A stretch of 64,000 nt of DNA from Acidovorax sp. Leaf191 (GTDB taxonomy: Bacteria; Pseudomonadota; Gammaproteobacteria; Burkholderiales; Burkholderiaceae_C): positions 433,003-497,002 of the forward strand of contig NZ_LMPT01000019.1 in NCBI RefSeq assembly GCF_001424425.1. Direction: 5' to 3'. Position 1 is the stretch's first letter. Every line of letters starts with the position of its first letter. The position numbers were made by a program, and so were the translations under genes. Positions 46,148 through 54,360 of this stretch are shown here, one piece after another. The notes under the pieces are model-generated. The model did no database searches and was not told where the DNA came from. It saw only the letters and a list, made by a program, of their open reading frames with translations.

Positions 46148-46390
46148 TCAATAGTGCGGCGGCAGCTCGTCGCGCGGGTTGCGCGGCGCCGCGGCGCCAC
46201 CGCCCTCCGGCGCTTGCTGGCGCAGCTGGATCACCTCGCGCGCCAGCCGGTCGATCAGCTCTTGCTGGCGGTAGATGGTCATGTTGAGCTGGTCCAGCAG
46301 GTCTTCGGTGAAGCTGGCCTTGATCTCCAGGCTCTCCAGCCGCTCGATGATTCGCCGCTGCTCAGGACTGGGCTCAGAGGTAGATTCCAT
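46148..46390 (-). CDS. slyX: SlyX family coiled-coil protein
   Basis: An 80-residue protein: RIIERLESLEIKASFTEDLL, then DQLNMTIYRQQELIDRLARE and the terminal DELPPHY, which is the SlyX signature ending. It is almost entirely coiled coil. SlyX function is unknown; in enterobacteria it is encoded beside slyD. ATG 46390 (MESTSEPSPEQ) is chosen; the open frame continues upstream into a dispersed repeat and is not coding there. Confidence 0.92.
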   Translation of the reverse strand: MESTSEPSPEQRRIIERLESLEIKASFTEDLLDQLNMTIYRQQELIDRLAREVIQLRQQAPEGGGAAAPRNPRDELPPHY

Positions 46391-46448
46391 AGGTTTCCAA
46401 TACAACCGTGAACTTATTGGTGGGCACTGCCCTGCCAGCAACCGCCGC

Positions 46449-46541
46449 GCAAGGGCCGCCCCGCCGCGCTGGCGGTGTCCCCCTTCCCGAATTGCAAAGC
46501 AATTCGAGAGAAGGGGGAAGGCGCGAAGCGACTCAGGGGGT
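46449..46541 (-). repeat. 93 bp dispersed palindromic repeat, copy 1 (overlaps a stop codon)
   Basis: It contains the hairpin CGAATTGC-AAA-GCAATTCG (46488-46506) inside an outer stem CCCCCTTC (46479-46486) and GAAGGGGG (46510-46517). It aligns over its whole length with 56246-56337. The element edge supplies the last codons and TGA of the aminotransferase gene (ACCCCCTGA on the minus strand). Confidence 0.9.
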
Positions 46542-47732
46542 TGTCACTGCTTGCCCCAGGCGGGCGACGCCTTCGCGGATCTTCTCCACATCGGCGGTCG
46601 CGAACGACAGGCGCAGCGTGGCGTGGTCGGGGTTGGCGCAGAAGAACGGCGTGCCGGGCACGAAGGCCACGCCCTTTTCGATGGCGCGCTTGGCCAGCAC
46701 ATTGCCGTCGGCCACCTTGCCGCCCGCGCCGGTCAGGCGCGCCCACACGAACAGGCCGCCCTGGGGCTGCACGAACTCGATGGCGTCGCCCAGGTCCTTG
46801 CGCAGCGCATCGCCCATGGCCTGAGCACGCTCGGCGTACACCTTGCGCACGTTGGCCAGCGTGGCAGGCATGCGGCCGGCCTTGAGGTACTGGGCGGCCG
46901 TGGCCTGGGCGAAGGTGCTGGTGTGCGCATCGCTGAACTGCTTGCACATGGTGGCTTTGGCCAGCAGCTCGGCCGGGGCGATCATCCAGCCCACGCGCAG
47001 GCCGGGCGACAGCACCTTGCTCAAACTGCCGCAGTGCACCAGCAGCTCGCGGCTGCCGGGCACGCTGGCCGACAGGTTGAGCAGGCTGGGGGGTGGCGCG
47101 TCGCCAAAATACAGGTCGCCGTAGGGGTCGTCCTCGACGATCAGGGTGTTGTGCTTCACGGCCATCTCCAGCACGGCCTTGCGGCGCTCGGCGCTCAGCA
47201 TCACGCCGCTGGGGTTGCCGAAGGTGGGGATGAGGTAGACGAACTTGGGCTTGTGCTCGGCGATCAGCTTTTCCAGCTCGTCGGTCTTCACGCCGTTGGC
47301 GTCGATGGGTGCGCTGATGAGTTCGGCGCCGTACAGGCGAAAGCACTGGATGGTGGCCAGGAAGGTCGGGCCTTCCACGATGACCTTGTCGCCGGGGCTG
47401 ATGAGCGTCTTGCCCAGCAGGTCCAGCGCCTGCTGGCTGCCGGTGGTGACGATGAGGTTGTCGGCCGCGACCGCCGTGGCACCCTTGGATGCCATGAAGG
47501 CGGCCAGTTGCTCGCGCAGCGGGTTGTAGCCCTCGGTGGCGCCGTACTGCAGCGCGGCGCCGGGTTCTTCGGCCAGCGCGGCGTTGCTGGCAGCGCGGAT
47601 GCCATCCACGTCGAACATCGCGCTGTCCGGGAAGCCACCCGCAAAGCTGATGATGCCGGGCTTGCCCAGCAGCTTGAAAAGCTCGCGGATGGCGGAGGTT
47701 TCTACATTGTTCAGGCGGTCGGCGAATTGCAT
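46533..47732 (-). CDS. PLP-dependent class I/II aminotransferase (2-aminoadipate transaminase-like)
   Basis: A 399-residue fold-type I aminotransferase. The early segment SFAGGFPDSAMFDVDGI and LQYGATEGYNPLREQLAAFM are typical of the LysN/2-aminoadipate and valine-pyruvate aminotransferase group. GSQQALDLLGKTLISPGD, the NPSG region (PTFGNPSGVML) and the PLP-lysine segment GSLSKVLSPGLRVGWM are intact. A MocR-type HTH is absent, so it is an enzyme, not a regulator. The last codons and stop come from the edge of a dispersed repeat. Substrate specificity cannot be set from sequence alone. Confidence 0.9.
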   Translation of the reverse strand: MQFADRLNNVETSAIRELFKLLGKPGIISFAGGFPDSAMFDVDGIRAASNAALAEEPGAALQYGATEGYNPLREQLAAFMASKGATAVAADNLIVTTGSQQALDLLGKTLISPGDKVIVEGPTFLATIQCFRLYGAELISAPIDANGVKTDELEKLIAEHKPKFVYLIPTFGNPSGVMLSAERRKAVLEMAVKHNTLIVEDDPYGDLYFGDAPPPSLLNLSASVPGSRELLVHCGSLSKVLSPGLRVGWMIAPAELLAKATMCKQFSDAHTSTFAQATAAQYLKAGRMPATLANVRKVYAERAQAMGDALRKDLGDAIEFVQPQGGLFVWARLTGAGGKVADGNVLAKRAIEKGVAFVPGTPFFCANPDHATLRLSFATADVEKIREGVARLGQAVTTP

Positions 47733-47864
47733 GGCGTCAACAAGGTGGGTGGCGAAGAATCTGCCATTGTCGCCAATTGCCGAGCAGGTTTCCTGCGACG
47801 GGCAAGGTGTTTACGATGCAAGGCGCCGCGTTGTCGGCCATCACCCGACTGAAAGACCTGCCCC

Positions 47865-48341
47865 ATGCCCCTCGAAATCCGCCAATTGCCCCGCATGCGC
47901 CTGGCCTACATGCGCCAGACCGGCCCCTACGGCCCGTCGCTCACGCACCTGTGGGACCGCTTTGGCCGGTGGTGCCAGGCCCATGGCCTGGCCGAGCCGC
48001 GCCCCAAGTACTACGGGATCAGCCTGGACAACCCCGCCTGCACCCCGCCCGAGCAGTGCCGCTACGACGCCTGCGTGCAGGTGGGCGTGGGCTTGCGCAC
48101 GGGCACCGAGGCGATGGTGCAGGACTTTGCGGGCGGCGACTACGCCTGCCTGCAGTTCGTGGGCACCGGGCCCGAGATCGGCGCGGCCTGGGCGGGCATG
48201 ATGGCGCCGGGGCAGATCCCCGCGGGCTGGGAGGTGGCCGCGCGGCCCGCCGTCGAGGTGTATGACGAGCACTTTGCCGTCAACCCCGCCACCGGTGCGT
48301 TTCCGTGCTGGCTGTGTCTGGCGGTGCAGCGCACGGCCTGA
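47865..48341 (+). CDS. GyrI-like small-molecule-binding domain protein
   Basis: A 158-residue stand-alone GyrI-like/AraC effector-binding domain: EIRQLPRMRLAYMRQTGPYG, then WDRFGRWCQAHGL, PKYYGISLDNP and the C-terminal PAVEVYDEHFAVNPATGAFP. In this family the fold binds small molecules or acts as a gyrase inhibitor or hydrolase; no DNA-binding domain is present. It is divergent from the aminotransferase (132 bp gap) and ends 24 bp from the convergent Bug receptor. Confidence 0.87.
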   Translation: MPLEIRQLPRMRLAYMRQTGPYGPSLTHLWDRFGRWCQAHGLAEPRPKYYGISLDNPACTPPEQCRYDACVQVGVGLRTGTEAMVQDFAGGDYACLQFVGTGPEIGAAWAGMMAPGQIPAGWEVAARPAVEVYDEHFAVNPATGAFPCWLCLAVQRTA

Positions 48342-48365
48342 GCGCCCCCCGCATCGCCTTCTTGA

Positions 48366-49352
48366 TCAATCGACGCGGATGTCCGCCCGCGCCGCCACGG
48401 CGCGCATCAGCGGCAGTTCGCGCTCGATGCGGGCGCGCAGCGCGTCGCCGTTGCCCCAGGCCGGGGTCATGCCGATGTCCACCAGCTTCTTCTTGAATTC
48501 GGCGGACGCCATGGTGTCCGCCAGGGCCTTCTCCAGCTTTTTCTGCACCGGTGCGGGCAGGCCGGCGGGCGCGACGAACGCGAACCACGAGCCCATGTCG
48601 AAGCCCGGGTAGCCGCTCTCGGCCACCGTGGGCACGTTGGGCAGCAATGCCAGGCGCTGCGGGCTCAGCACGGCGATGGGCTTGATCTTGCCGGCCTTGA
48701 TGAGCGGTGTGGAGGCCACCACCGTGTCCACCGCCAGCTGCACCTGCCCGCCCATCAGCGCAGTCAGGTTGGGCGAGCTGCCGTTGAAGGGCACGTGCAG
48801 CATCGGAAAGCCCGCGGTGGCCTTGAGCATCTCGGCGCCGAAGTGCACCGACGAGCCCGTGCCGTAGGACCCGTACGAGAACTTGTCCGGCGCGGCCTTG
48901 GCCTGCGCCACGATGTCCTTGAGCGTGCTGCCCTGCACATCGTTGTGGGCCACCAGCAGCAGCCCCATGTCGGCCACCAGGCCGATGGGCGTGAAGCTGC
49001 GCACCGGGTCGTACGGCAGGTTGGTGCGGATGGCGGGGTTCATGGTGAGCGTGGTGTTGGCGCCCAGCAGCAGGGTGTAGCCGTCGGCCGGTGCCTTGGC
49101 CACCAGCGACGCAGCCACCACCGTGCCCGCGCCCGGCCTGTTTTCGACCACCATCGGCTGGCCCAGCCGCTCGCCCATCGCCGTGGCCAGCAGGCGCCCC
49201 AGGATGTCCGTGGCGCCGCCTGGCGCGAACGGGACGACCAGCTTCACGGGCCGGTCGGGATAGGTCTGCTGCGCCCAGGACACGGCGGGCGCCGCCAGCA
49301 CGAAGGCGCTGGCCAGGAGACACGATACGAAGCGGGAGCGCGGCAGGGACAT
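48366..49352 (-). CDS. Bug-family (TctC/TTT) periplasmic solute-binding receptor
   Basis: A 328-residue receptor. The signal peptide runs to SWAQQ near residue 28, followed by TYPDRPVKLVVPFAPGGATD, the family hallmark, and VVENRPGAGTVVAASLVAKA. VPFNGSSPNLTALMGGQVQL matches the ligand-binding region. It is the third such receptor in the window and lies 83 bp downstream of the amidase on the same strand, so it may import that enzyme's amide substrate or product; this is inference. ATG 49352 starts the signal peptide. Confidence 0.9.
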   Translation of the reverse strand: MSLPRSRFVSCLLASAFVLAAPAVSWAQQTYPDRPVKLVVPFAPGGATDILGRLLATAMGERLGQPMVVENRPGAGTVVAASLVAKAPADGYTLLLGANTTLTMNPAIRTNLPYDPVRSFTPIGLVADMGLLLVAHNDVQGSTLKDIVAQAKAAPDKFSYGSYGTGSSVHFGAEMLKATAGFPMLHVPFNGSSPNLTALMGGQVQLAVDTVVASTPLIKAGKIKPIAVLSPQRLALLPNVPTVAESGYPGFDMGSWFAFVAPAGLPAPVQKKLEKALADTMASAEFKKKLVDIGMTPAWGNGDALRARIERELPLMRAVAARADIRVD

Positions 49353-49435
49353 GGTGGGTTCTCCGGTCAAAAAAGCGGCAAGGGCAGGATGGCGGTAAGG
49401 GCGGGATGGCGAAACGATGGAAAAAATAGCGCGCA

Positions 49436-50941
49436 TCAACCCAGCAACGGGCTCGGCACCCGGGCATGGCCGCTGGCCTGGTCGTACGCATGGCCGATCT
49501 GCAGCACGGCCGCATCGGACTGCGCCGGGCCGATGATCTGCAGCCCCGCCGGCAAGCCCCCGGACCCGAAGCCCGCAGGCGCAGCCAAGGCAGGCAGGCC
49601 GGCCATGGTGGCGGGCACCACGGCCTCCATCCAGCGGTGGTAGGTGTCCATGGTGCGCCCGCCGACCTCGTGCGGCCAGTCCAGGTCGGCATTGAACGGG
49701 AAGACTTGCGCGGCCGGCAGCACCAGAAAGTCGAACTGCTCGAACAGGCCGCGCAGCACCTGGTACCAGGCACTGCGCACACGGGCGGCGTCGTACACCT
49801 GCAGGGCCGACAGGCGCATGCCGCGCTCGATCTCCCACACCGCCTCGGCCTTGAGCAGTGCGTGCGTGGCCGGGTTGCGGTACAGGGCCGCGTTGGCCCC
49901 CGCCACGCTGAAGCTGCGCAGGTCGATCCAGGCGTTCCACAGCTGGGCCATGTCGAACGCAGGCACCACGGATTCCACCGCGCAGCCCACCGTGCGAAAG
50001 TGCGCGAGCGCCTGCTCGCAAGTGGCCAGCACGCCGGGCTCGGTGGGCAGGTGCCCGCCCAGGTCGCCCAGCCAGCCGATGCGTGCACCGCGGAAGTCGC
50101 GCTCCAGCGGCCGCCCCAGCAAGGCAATGTCCTCGTGCCGGCGGGTGAGCGGCAGCCGCGCATCGAAGCCCGCCTGCACCGACAGCAGCAGCGCCAGGTC
50201 CGGGATGTTGCGCGCCATGGGCCCGGTCACGCTGAACTGCTGGAAGAACACCTCTTCCGTCGGGCCGTGCGGCACCAGGCCGAACGAGGTGCGCAGCCCG
50301 TACACGTTGTTGAACGCCGCCGGCGTGCGCAGCGACCCCATCATGTCCGATCCGTCGGCCACCGGCAGCATGTGCAGCGCCACGGCCACCGCCGCCCCGC
50401 CGCTGCTGCCGCCCGCCGACACGCCCGGGTCGAACGCATTGCGCGTGGTGCCGTACACCGGGTTGTAGGTGTGCCCGCCCAGGCCGAACTCGGGCGAGTT
50501 GCTGCGGCCGATGAACAGTGCGCCGCCCGCGCGCATGCGCTCGAACACCACGGCGTCGGTGGTGGACACCTGCCCCGCAAAGATGGGTGAGCCGCGCGTG
50601 GTGACCATGCCGGCCGCGGGCATGATGTCCTTGGGTGCCTGCGGAAAGCCGTGCAGCGGACCCAGGCTCTCGCCGCGCGCCAGCTGCGCATCGCGCTCGG
50701 CGGCCTGCGTGCGCAGCGCGTCGCGGTCTGCCAGCGCCACGAGCGCATTGACCACGGGGTTCAGGCGGTCGACCTGGGCCAGGTAGGCGTCGAGCACCTC
50801 GGCGCACGACACATCGCGGGCGTGGATGGCGCGCGACAGGCTGGTGGCCGTGTGGCCGACGATGCCGCCCGGTGCCCTGCCCTGGGCAGGCTGCGCGGGT
50901 GTGGCCGATGTGGCTGTGCTGGAGGATTGTGTCATTTGCAA
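49436..50941 (-). CDS. Amidase signature family hydrolase
   Basis: A 501-residue amidase of the Ser-cisSer-Lys type. Catalytic Lys104 lies in APKDI, the cis-Ser in AGGSSGGAAVAVAL (Ser179/Ser180), and the nucleophile Ser203 in GSDMMGSLRTPAAFN. Length and order of motifs are normal; there is no signal peptide, so it is cytosolic. Relatives hydrolyse short amides or form glutamyl-tRNA amidotransferase subunit A, but no gatB/gatC is adjacent. The Bug receptor follows on the same strand and a LysR gene is divergent (90 bp gap), a typical catabolic unit. Confidence 0.9.
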   Translation of the reverse strand: MQMTQSSSTATSATPAQPAQGRAPGGIVGHTATSLSRAIHARDVSCAEVLDAYLAQVDRLNPVVNALVALADRDALRTQAAERDAQLARGESLGPLHGFPQAPKDIMPAAGMVTTRGSPIFAGQVSTTDAVVFERMRAGGALFIGRSNSPEFGLGGHTYNPVYGTTRNAFDPGVSAGGSSGGAAVAVALHMLPVADGSDMMGSLRTPAAFNNVYGLRTSFGLVPHGPTEEVFFQQFSVTGPMARNIPDLALLLSVQAGFDARLPLTRRHEDIALLGRPLERDFRGARIGWLGDLGGHLPTEPGVLATCEQALAHFRTVGCAVESVVPAFDMAQLWNAWIDLRSFSVAGANAALYRNPATHALLKAEAVWEIERGMRLSALQVYDAARVRSAWYQVLRGLFEQFDFLVLPAAQVFPFNADLDWPHEVGGRTMDTYHRWMEAVVPATMAGLPALAAPAGFGSGGLPAGLQIIGPAQSDAAVLQIGHAYDQASGHARVPSPLLG

Positions 50942-51031
50942 GTCAGCATAAGCAGCGCCTTGCGTTTCGACAATCGACGATTTCTGAGGTTATCGTTGCG
51001 TTTTATGCAACCCACACCCCAAGGCGGCCCC

Positions 51032-51994
51032 ATGCTTTCGACCCGGCTTCAGGACACGGCACTGCGCTACTTTCTGGAGGTCGTGCGCAGCGGCTCGGTC
51101 AGCGAGGCCGCCACGCGCCTGAACGTGTCGCCCTCGGCCGTCAGCCGGCAGGTGGCCGCGCTCGAAGACCTGCTATCCGTGCCGCTGTTCGAGCGGCGCC
51201 CGCGCGGCATGGCGCCCAGCGCCGCCGGCGAGCTGCTGGCGGCCTACGCCCGGCGCGGCGCGCTGGAGGCGGACCGTGTGGTGTCAGACATTGCGGCGCT
51301 GCAGGGCCTGCACACCGGGCTGGTGCGCGTGTGCAGCTCGGCCGGCTTTGCCATCGAATTCCTGCCCCGGGTGATGGCGCAGTTCCGCACGCAATACCCC
51401 GGCATCCAGTTCCACCTGCGGGTGGTCAGCCCCGCGGCCGTGACCACCGCCGTGCTCAACGGCGATGCCGACATCGGCCTGACCTACAGCCGCTCGGCCG
51501 AGCGCGACATCACCGTGCAGCACCGGCAGGCATCCCCCGTCATCGCCATCATGCGCAAGGACCACACGCTCGCGCGCTTCGCGTCGGTCACGCTGGCGCA
51601 GATGCATGGCTACCCCATCGCCCTGCCCGAGCGCGACAACACCGTGCGCCAGCTGTTCGACATCGGCTGCAGCCAGCGCGGCCTGGTGTTCGAGCCCGCG
51701 CTGGTGTGCAACCACTTCGAGACCCTGATGCACTTCGTGCTGCACGGCGGGGGGCTGTCGATCTCGGGCGAGGTCACAGTGCGCGACCGCGTGCAGCGCG
51801 GCGAGCTGCACGCCGCACAGATCCGCGAGCCCGGCATGGGCGCGCGCCATACCGAACTGCAGACCCTGCACGGCCGCACCCTGCCGGCCGCCGTGCGCAT
51901 GTTCCTGGAATTCCTGCGCGGCCAGCTGCGGGACAATGCAGCGGCACCACCCGTGCCTTCCAGAAAAAAGACATCCCCACCCAAGTCCAGATGA
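51032..51994 (+). CDS. LysR-family transcriptional regulator
   Basis: A 320-residue regulator. The HTH is in TALRYFLEVVRSGSVSEAAT then RLNVSPSAVSRQVAALEDLL, followed by the effector-binding fold. ATG 51032 (MLSTRLQDTAL) is preferred because AAGGCGG lies about 7 nt upstream; ATG 51005 is in frame nine codons earlier without a good ribosome site. It is divergent from the amidase and is the likely regulator of the amidase-receptor unit. Its stop overlaps the nth start as ATGA. Confidence 0.88.
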   Translation: MLSTRLQDTALRYFLEVVRSGSVSEAATRLNVSPSAVSRQVAALEDLLSVPLFERRPRGMAPSAAGELLAAYARRGALEADRVVSDIAALQGLHTGLVRVCSSAGFAIEFLPRVMAQFRTQYPGIQFHLRVVSPAAVTTAVLNGDADIGLTYSRSAERDITVQHRQASPVIAIMRKDHTLARFASVTLAQMHGYPIALPERDNTVRQLFDIGCSQRGLVFEPALVCNHFETLMHFVLHGGGLSISGEVTVRDRVQRGELHAAQIREPGMGARHTELQTLHGRTLPAAVRMFLEFLRGQLRDNAAAPPVPSRKKTSPPKSR

Positions 51995-52629
51995 AGACCT
52001 CCGACATCGAGCCCTTCTTCGCCACCCTCAAGGCGGCGAACCCCATGCCCAACACGGAGCTGGAGTACACCACCCCGTTCGAACTGCTGGCCGCCGTGCT
52101 GCTATCGGCCCAGGCCACCGACGTGGGCGTGAACAAGGCCACGCGCAAGCTGTTTCCGGTGGCGGGCACGCCCCAGGCCATCTGGGACCTGGGGTTGGAG
52201 GGCCTGGAGGGCTACATCAAGACCATCGGCCTATACAAGAGCAAGGCCCGCCATCTGCTGCAGACCTGCCAGATCCTGGTGGAGCAGCACGGCGGCCAGG
52301 TCCCCCGCACCCGCGAAGCCCTGGAGGCCCTGCCCGGCGTGGGCCGCAAGACGGCCAACGTGGTGCTCAACGTGGCGTTCGGTCAACCGACCATGGCGGT
52401 GGACACCCACATCTTCCGCGTGAGCAACCGCACCGGCCTGGCCCCGGGCAAAAACCCGCTGGCCGTGGAGCTGCAGCTGATGAAGCGCGTGCCCGATGCA
52501 TACGCCGTGGACTCGCACCACTGGCTCATCCTGCACGGCCGCTACGTGTGCCAGGCGCGCAAGCCGCACTGCTGGGAGTGCGTGGTGGCACGGTATTGCG
52601 ATTTCGAGCCGAAGGTAATGGCGCCTTGA
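51991..52629 (+). CDS. nth: Endonuclease III (DNA glycosylase/AP lyase)
   Basis: A 212-residue base-excision repair enzyme that removes oxidised pyrimidines and nicks AP sites. The helix-hairpin-helix LPGVGRKTANVVLNVAFGQP carries the catalytic Lys, the catalytic Asp is in VDTHIFRVSNR, and the 4Fe-4S ligands follow C-x6-C-x2-C-x5-C in CQARKPHCWECVVARYC. Start and stop codons of nth and the upstream LysR gene overlap as ATGA at 51991-51994. A dispersed repeat begins 15 bp after its stop. Confidence 0.97.
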   Translation: MKTSDIEPFFATLKAANPMPNTELEYTTPFELLAAVLLSAQATDVGVNKATRKLFPVAGTPQAIWDLGLEGLEGYIKTIGLYKSKARHLLQTCQILVEQHGGQVPRTREALEALPGVGRKTANVVLNVAFGQPTMAVDTHIFRVSNRTGLAPGKNPLAVELQLMKRVPDAYAVDSHHWLILHGRYVCQARKPHCWECVVARYCDFEPKVMAP

Positions 52630-52644
52630 ACCATAGGGCCCGCC

Positions 52645-52700
52645 GCTACAGATTCGATAGCTACTGGCACTTACCAGTCAAGCGGTAGAGGCCAAAAACT
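52645..52700. repeat. Dispersed double-hairpin intergenic repeat, copy C (diverged)
   Basis: GCTAC followed by GATAGC (52645-52661) and ACTTACCAGTCAAGCGGTAG then AGGCC keep the layout and the 3' CAAGCGGTAG block of copies A and B, but the second hairpin is imperfect. It fills the gap between nth and the convergent racemase-like gene. Confidence 0.7.
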
Positions 52701-52733
52701 CTTGAAGCCCCGGCGCGCAAGCACCGAACATGG

Positions 52734-53483
52734 TCAAGCCGCCGCAGCCAATGCCGCCATGTCCGCCGAGACTCCGCTCCACGCGACATCGAACCCCGCC
52801 ACCCGCCGCTCCGGCGGCACCGGGTGCACCCGCAGTGCCCAGGTCGCGCCCGCCACCACGCTGTCGATCACCGGTACGCCCACTTGCGGCTGCACGGCGG
52901 CGGCCATGCCGGCCAGGCCTGCACCGCCCAGGATGACGGCCTGCACACCCATCTGGCGCACCACGTCGCGGCAGGCCTGGGCCAGCAGGGCGCGGGCGGC
53001 GTCCGGGTCGGCGGCCAGTTGGGCACCCGTGGGCGCAACAGTGTGGATGCCTGCCAGCCCGTGCGCATGCCCCAGGGCCTGCGCCAGGCGCTGCAGCATG
53101 GGGCCCCAGCGCTCGCCACCGGTGACGATGGCAAAGCGGCCGTGGCGGGCGGCTTCGATGAAGGACGCTTCGGCCAGGCCGGTCACGGGCACGGGGCTGC
53201 TTTCACGCAGCGCCATCAGGCCCGGGTCGCCGAAGCAGCCGATCAGCACGGCATCGGGCGGCTGCTGCCTGCCCTGTGGCTGGGCCAGGTCATGGGCCCA
53301 GGCGTCGAGCGCGGCGTGCGCGGCCACGGCGTAGCTGGCCTCGCAGGCGATGTAGGGCGCACCGAAACGCGCCGTGGCGGTGCGCACCGCCACGTGCGAG
53401 CCCGCAGCGGCCTGCACGTGGTGCTGCAGCAGCGCGCTCACGCCGGCAGAGGTGTTGGGATTGATGACCAGCAGTTGGCGCAC
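52734..53483 (-). CDS. Asp/Glu/hydantoin racemase-family protein lacking the second catalytic Cys
   Basis: A 249-residue protein that starts RQLLVINPNTSAGVSALLQH, the classic hydantoin-racemase opening. Cys83 in LIGCFGDPGL is the first catalytic position, but the second, normally LGCAGM, reads LGGAGLAG (Gly187). Two-base racemisation therefore looks impossible, and another reaction or a decarboxylase-like role is open. It is the last gene of a minus-strand set with a GntR regulator and a spermidine/putrescine-type ABC importer, which suggests breakdown of a nitrogen compound such as a hydantoin or ureide. Start ATG 53483. Confidence 0.8.
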   Translation of the reverse strand: MRQLLVINPNTSAGVSALLQHHVQAAAGSHVAVRTATARFGAPYIACEASYAVAAHAALDAWAHDLAQPQGRQQPPDAVLIGCFGDPGLMALRESSPVPVTGLAEASFIEAARHGRFAIVTGGERWGPMLQRLAQALGHAHGLAGIHTVAPTGAQLAADPDAARALLAQACRDVVRQMGVQAVILGGAGLAGMAAAVQPQVGVPVIDSVVAGATWALRVHPVPPERRVAGFDVAWSGVSADMAALAAAA

Positions 53484-53519
53484 GGTGTGGAGAAGGTCGT
53501 GGAAGGCGGGTCCATGCGC

Positions 53520-54347
53520 TCAGGCCGCCCGGCCCAGCAGCAGGCCGATGAGGTCGGGCGCATCGCTGGCGGGCGGCGTGAACTCCAACTGGGACTCGAT
53601 GCGTTTCAAATGGTCCAGCATCAGCCGCGCCGCCTCGCGCGCGTCGCGCAGGCGGATGGCGTCGATCAGCGCGCGGTGCTCACGGCAGCCGCAGGCGGTG
53701 GCCTCCTCGCGCTCGCGGGCATGGCTCGGGCTGTAGGTCATGAGGATGAGCGAAGTGCGCGAGACCAGTTCGCGCAGGATGCGCCCCAGCGTCTGGTGGC
53801 CCGCGGCCTGGGCGATGTGCAGGTGAAAGTCGCCCGACAGGCGGATGGCCCGGCGCATGTCGCCACCGGCGCGCGCAGCCTCTTCGTCGTCGATGCAGGT
53901 GCGCAGCGCGGCGATGTCGGCGTCGGTGGCGTTGGCGATGAAAAGCTCTACCAGGCGCGGCTCCAGCAGGCGGCGGACCTCGAACACCTCGAGCGCCTCT
54001 TGCGGTGTCGGCTGGGCGATGGACGCGCCCCGGTTGGGCGTGAGCGTGACCACCTGCTCGTTGGCCAGCCGCACCAGCAGCGGCCGCACGCGCGTGCGCG
54101 ACACGCCGAAGGCCGCTGCCAGCTTGTCTTCGACCAGCTTGGTGCCGGGCGGCAGGCGGTGGTCCAGGATGGCCGACACCATGCGGTCGTACATGTCGTT
54201 GTCGCTCAGTTGGCCCGGGACGTCGGCCATGGGCGACGGAACAGGCGCCGGGACGGTCGACTGAACGGGCGATTCAGCGGGCGCGGAGGCGGGGACAGAA
54301 GCGGCAGCCTGGGCTGCGCGCCGGGGTTTCTTGGCAGTCGTGGTCAT
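53520..54347 (-). CDS. GntR-family regulator of the FadR/FCD subgroup
   Basis: A 275-residue regulator. The first 45 residues are Ala/Pro/Ser-rich and basic. The winged HTH covers about 50-115 (LSDNDMYDRMVSAILDHRLP then PGTKLVEDKLAAAFGVSRTR). The helical FCD domain contains FEVRRLLEPRLVELFIANAT and metal-ligand candidates in SGDFHLHIAQAAGHQTLG and CREHRALIDAIRLRD. It lies 13 bp after the ABC permease gene, within the operon, and probably controls it. A TTGTACACAA-type inverted repeat upstream of the first ABC gene is the best operator candidate. Confidence 0.9.
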   Translation of the reverse strand: MTTTAKKPRRAAQAAASVPASAPAESPVQSTVPAPVPSPMADVPGQLSDNDMYDRMVSAILDHRLPPGTKLVEDKLAAAFGVSRTRVRPLLVRLANEQVVTLTPNRGASIAQPTPQEALEVFEVRRLLEPRLVELFIANATDADIAALRTCIDDEEAARAGGDMRRAIRLSGDFHLHIAQAAGHQTLGRILRELVSRTSLILMTYSPSHAREREEATACGCREHRALIDAIRLRDAREAARLMLDHLKRIESQLEFTPPASDAPDLIGLLLGRAA

Positions 54348-54360
54348 AGATGTGCCGTTT

